NCBI RefSeq assembly: GCF_020883535.1
Contig: NZ_CP086654.1
Coordinates: forward strand, 1,116,001-1,180,000
Length of the DNA: 64,000 bases
Direction of reading: 5' to 3'
Source of the DNA: Staphylococcus ratti
Lineage (GTDB): Bacteria; Bacillota; Bacilli; Staphylococcales; Staphylococcaceae
Shown here: piece by piece, positions 61,711-64,000 of the stretch
Numbering within the stretch: position 1 is the first letter of the stretch
Layout: the number at the start of each line of letters is the position of its first letter
Made by a program: the position numbers and the translations under genes
The notes under the pieces: generated by a model
Told to the model about the DNA's origin: nothing
Seen by the model: only the letters and a program-made list of their open reading frames with translations
Database searches by the model: none

Positions 61711-63146
61711 TTGAAGAAAAATTTCAATGGAAATCCGCCTATTTATGGATTAAATACTTAAATTATAAGTGTGCCCATTACGATAGAGAAAAAAATGAAA
61801 TTTGGTTAGCGCATTCTAAACGTCGTCACATTGCCATTTTTAAATCTGGCGAATTTACATCTCAAGAATTAACATTTACTTATGACAGACTAAAAGAACA
61901 TAAAGAGGATATTAATTCATTTTTATCTTTTGATGTTCGGAAATATGATGTTTATGTTATGAACGCGAAACCTATAGAATTGAACCAATTCAATGAGCAT
62001 TATCCTATCAAAATTCAATTTCATGCCATTGACTCAAGAAAGGATTTATACCAACATATAAAACATCCACTTTTAAAAAGAGCGTTAACATCAGCCGATT
62101 CACAGTCTCTTAACTATTTTAAGCAACGTACACTTAATCAAAATCCAGTAGAGCATGCGATGTATCAATTTGCTCCTATAACTTATGGTTTAATAGCTTT
62201 AAATGTATGTATATGGTTAGCTATACTGTTGTTCACAGCGCATCGAACAGATTTAGAAATTATTAATTTAGGCGCACTTTCTCACTTCAATTTTGTCCAT
62301 GGGGAAATTTATAGATTAATTACCTCTATGTTTTTACACTTGAATTTTGAGCATTTACTTTTTAATATGTTGTCCTTGTTCATTTTTGGAAAACTCGTAG
62401 AATCTATAATTGGACATTGGCAAATGTTAGTCGTCTATATTTTTGCCGGCATAATGGGAAACTTATTCTCATTGGCTTTCATTAATACACAGATTTCTTT
62501 AGGTGCAAGTGGTGCCATCTTTGGTCTCTTGGGTGCGCTTATTGCAATTATGCTCATCAGTAAGCAATTCACGCAAAAAATGATGTTACAAGTTATCGTC
62601 GCAGCTATTATTATGGCTGTCATCTCACTTTTCATGAAAAATGTAAACGTCATTGCCCATCTGTCAGGTTTATTTGCTGGGGGCCTAGCTATTTACATAG
62701 GCTACTTTTTTCAAACATATAAAAAAGGATTCAAAATATTGTTAAGTATACTGGCTATATTAGTTATCGGATTATTAGTGCGTATTTTTTTAATTGAAGA
62801 TGTAAATATTTACAATAAAATCATTCAAAGTGAAATGAATCATGATAATTTGACTGAAGCAAAACATATGATTGGTGAAACTATGAAAAAAGGTTACGCA
62901 GATGATGAAACCTATTATTTATCTGGTTTTGTTATTGCCGCAAAAAATTCAAAAGCAGAAGCAATGGCTGAATGGGAGAGAGGATTACGCTCCTTTCCAA
63001 ATTCTGTACCACTCAACTATCAAATGGCAATTGCAAATCGAGCTTTAGGTGATAACAAAAGTGCCAAAAAATTTGTAAAAAAAGCTTTAGAAGCTGATTC
63101 AAGCATTCAAAATGTTTTAAACTTAAAAAAAGAACTGGATGATTGA
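61707..63146 (+). CDS. Rhomboid intramembrane serine protease (GluP/YqgP type)
   Basis: The 479-residue protein has a cytoplasmic N-terminal domain (about residues 1-150), a rhomboid core of seven helices with LNFEHLLFNMLSLFIFG, the catalytic Ser in LGASGAIFGLLG and catalytic His in IAHLSGLFAGG, and a C-terminal TPR-like part (about 385-479). It cleaves membrane proteins. In Bacillus YqgP helps degrade the MgtE transporter with FtsH. Full length. Confidence 0.92.
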   Translation: MIEEKFQWKSAYLWIKYLNYKCAHYDREKNEIWLAHSKRRHIAIFKSGEFTSQELTFTYDRLKEHKEDINSFLSFDVRKYDVYVMNAKPIELNQFNEHYPIKIQFHAIDSRKDLYQHIKHPLLKRALTSADSQSLNYFKQRTLNQNPVEHAMYQFAPITYGLIALNVCIWLAILLFTAHRTDLEIINLGALSHFNFVHGEIYRLITSMFLHLNFEHLLFNMLSLFIFGKLVESIIGHWQMLVVYIFAGIMGNLFSLAFINTQISLGASGAIFGLLGALIAIMLISKQFTQKMMLQVIVAAIIMAVISLFMKNVNVIAHLSGLFAGGLAIYIGYFFQTYKKGFKILLSILAILVIGLLVRIFLIEDVNIYNKIIQSEMNHDNLTEAKHMIGETMKKGYADDETYYLSGFVIAAKNSKAEAMAEWERGLRSFPNSVPLNYQMAIANRALGDNKSAKKFVKKALEADSSIQNVLNLKKELDD

Positions 63147-63147
63147 C

Positions 63148-63351
63148 ATGCAAACAAATCTCAAAACATTTTATGATGTATTACAATTATTAAAACAATT
63201 CGGATTCATTATTTACTTTGATGATGAAGGTGATATGCTAGAAATGGTAGAGCAAGAGATTAGAACGCTTTATAAACATGGACTTATCAATAACGAAACG
63301 TTCATGCAATCAAAATTGTTAATTAATCAAAGAAGGATGAATCGTGGATGA
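63148..63351 (+). CDS. YqgQ family protein
   Basis: The 67-residue DUF910 protein has [20 protein letters not shown] and ELIR-type helices typical of YqgQ, of unknown function. ATG 63148 or an overlapping ATG 63139 may start it; neither has a strong ribosome binding site. It overlaps glk by 4 bases and shares the gluP-yqgQ-glcK order of B. subtilis. Confidence 0.85.
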   Translation: MQTNLKTFYDVLQLLKQFGFIIYFDDEGDMLEMVEQEIRTLYKHGLINNETFMQSKLLINQRRMNRG

Positions 63352-64000
63352 AAAAAGATTTAATTTTAGCAGTAGATGTAGGTGGCACAACATGTAAACT
63401 TGGCATTTTTAGTGACCAATTAGTCCGTCTTACAAAATGGTCACTTGAAACAGATATATCAGACCCTACTGGACGTGTACTGCTTAAACAAATATATGAT
63501 GCTTTCGTTAAAAAATGTGATTCTCTTAATTATGATATGAATCGTGTCATTGGAATGGGGATTGGTATTCCCGGGCCAGTTGAATTTGAAACTGGTATAA
63601 TACATGGTGCAGTAAATTTGAACTGGCCCAATAAGGTAAATGTACACGCCATCATGTCAGAATTTGTGAATTTTCCAGTTTTTGTTGATAATGATGCTAA
63701 TATTGCAGCACTTGGAGAAAAACATAACGGCGCTGGTAAACAAGCCAATGATGTTGTTGCAATTACACTTGGCACTGGCCTAGGGGGCGGTATTATTTCA
63801 AATGGAGAAATAGTCCATGGACACAATGGTGCTGGCGCAGAATTAGGACATATTCGTGTTGACCACGACCAAAGATTCCGTTGCAACTGTGGAAAATCTG
63901 GATGCATTGAAACAGTGGCTTCAGCGACAGGTGTGGTTAATTTAGTTAATTTTTATTATCCTAAGTTAACTTTTAAATCTTCCATTCTATCTTTAATTAA
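63348..64000 (+). CDS. glk: Glucokinase (ROK family), 3' end outside the window
   Basis: About 217 codons are visible with no stop. It starts [15 protein letters not shown] (phosphate-binding loop), carries [23 protein letters not shown] (catalytic Asp), TLGTGLGGG, and the ROK zinc motif [10 protein letters not shown]. It phosphorylates glucose with ATP. ATG 63348 overlaps the yqgQ stop, so the genes are coupled. Confidence 0.95.
   Translation, partial: MKKDLILAVDVGGTTCKLGIFSDQLVRLTKWSLETDISDPTGRVLLKQIYDAFVKKCDSLNYDMNRVIGMGIGIPGPVEFETGIIHGAVNLNWPNKVNVHAIMSEFVNFPVFVDNDANIAALGEKHNGAGKQANDVVAITLGTGLGGGIISNGEIVHGHNGAGAELGHIRVDHDQRFRCNCGKSGCIETVASATGVVNLVNFYYPKLTFKSSILSLI

Noticed and set aside
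63530..63907. A minus-strand frame opposite glucokinase
   Set aside because: Pro- and Ser-rich translation of the complementary strand of a conserved gene; no start signals.

Overview
The window is a stretch of low-GC Firmicute chromosome, most likely from the genus Staphylococcus. Evidence: near-staphylococcal protein sequences (SodA, RpoD, DnaK, L33), the gene order hrcA-grpE-dnaK-dnaJ, recO-glyS-ccpN-dnaG-rpoD and znuC-znuB-zur-sodA-pbp, AT-rich third codon positions, and strong AGGAGG-type ribosome binding sites. Two genes of the non-mevalonate (MEP) isoprenoid pathway, ispH and ispG, are present. S. aureus and most staphylococci use the mevalonate route. MEP genes are known in the S. hyicus-intermedius branch (S. 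pseudintermedius, S. schleiferi, S. hyicus and relatives), so that branch is the best guess. The species cannot be named from sequence reading alone.

Layout. 1-150 is the tail of greA. 461-6018 is a six-gene operon for 5-oxoproline use (pxpB, pxpC, a biotin carboxyl carrier, a biotin carboxylase, pxpA) ending in an NRAMP-related transporter. 6424-8073 carries gpmA and mtnN. 8140-13115 is a dense ribosome-assembly and housekeeping run (yqeG, yqeH, aroE, yhbY, nadD, yqeK, rsfS, methyltransferase). 13166-17652 is the competence DNA-uptake set comEA-comEB-comEC followed by holA. rpsT (minus) and lepA-hemW follow. 21336-29244 is the heat-shock operon hrcA-grpE-dnaK-dnaJ with prmA, rsmE and mtaB. 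29375-36239 holds rpsU, nfeD-floA-unknown, and phoH-ybeY-dgkA-cdd-era-recO.

glyS (minus, under a T-box leader) diverges from ccpN, which leads into the PPDK regulator, dnaG and rpoD, then trmK and the Nif3-like gene. ispH (minus), cshB and nfo lead to the zinc-uptake operon znuC-znuB-zur with a Zur operator. An IS3-family element (50297-51552) sits in the loop of the zur/ispG bidirectional terminator. After ispG (minus) come sodA, a class B penicillin-binding protein, the high-affinity phosphate operon pstS-C-A-B-phoU with a four-repeat PhoP box, rpmG, 5-formyl-THF cyclo-ligase, a GluP-type rhomboid, yqgQ, and the start of glucokinase running off the window.

Most of this is ordinary core genome and I see no defence island, prophage, CRISPR array or clearly new multigene system. 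The points most worth a second look are: the biotin-dependent-looking oxoprolinase operon with an NRAMP relative that lacks the usual metal ligands; the MEP genes and the IS that split the ispG terminator; ccpN, whose helix-turn-helix is encoded but has no ATG, GTG or TTG start; the comEA ribosome binding site buried in a terminator-like hairpin; and several well-formed operators (PhoP, Zur, CtsR/CIRCE, a Fur-like box).
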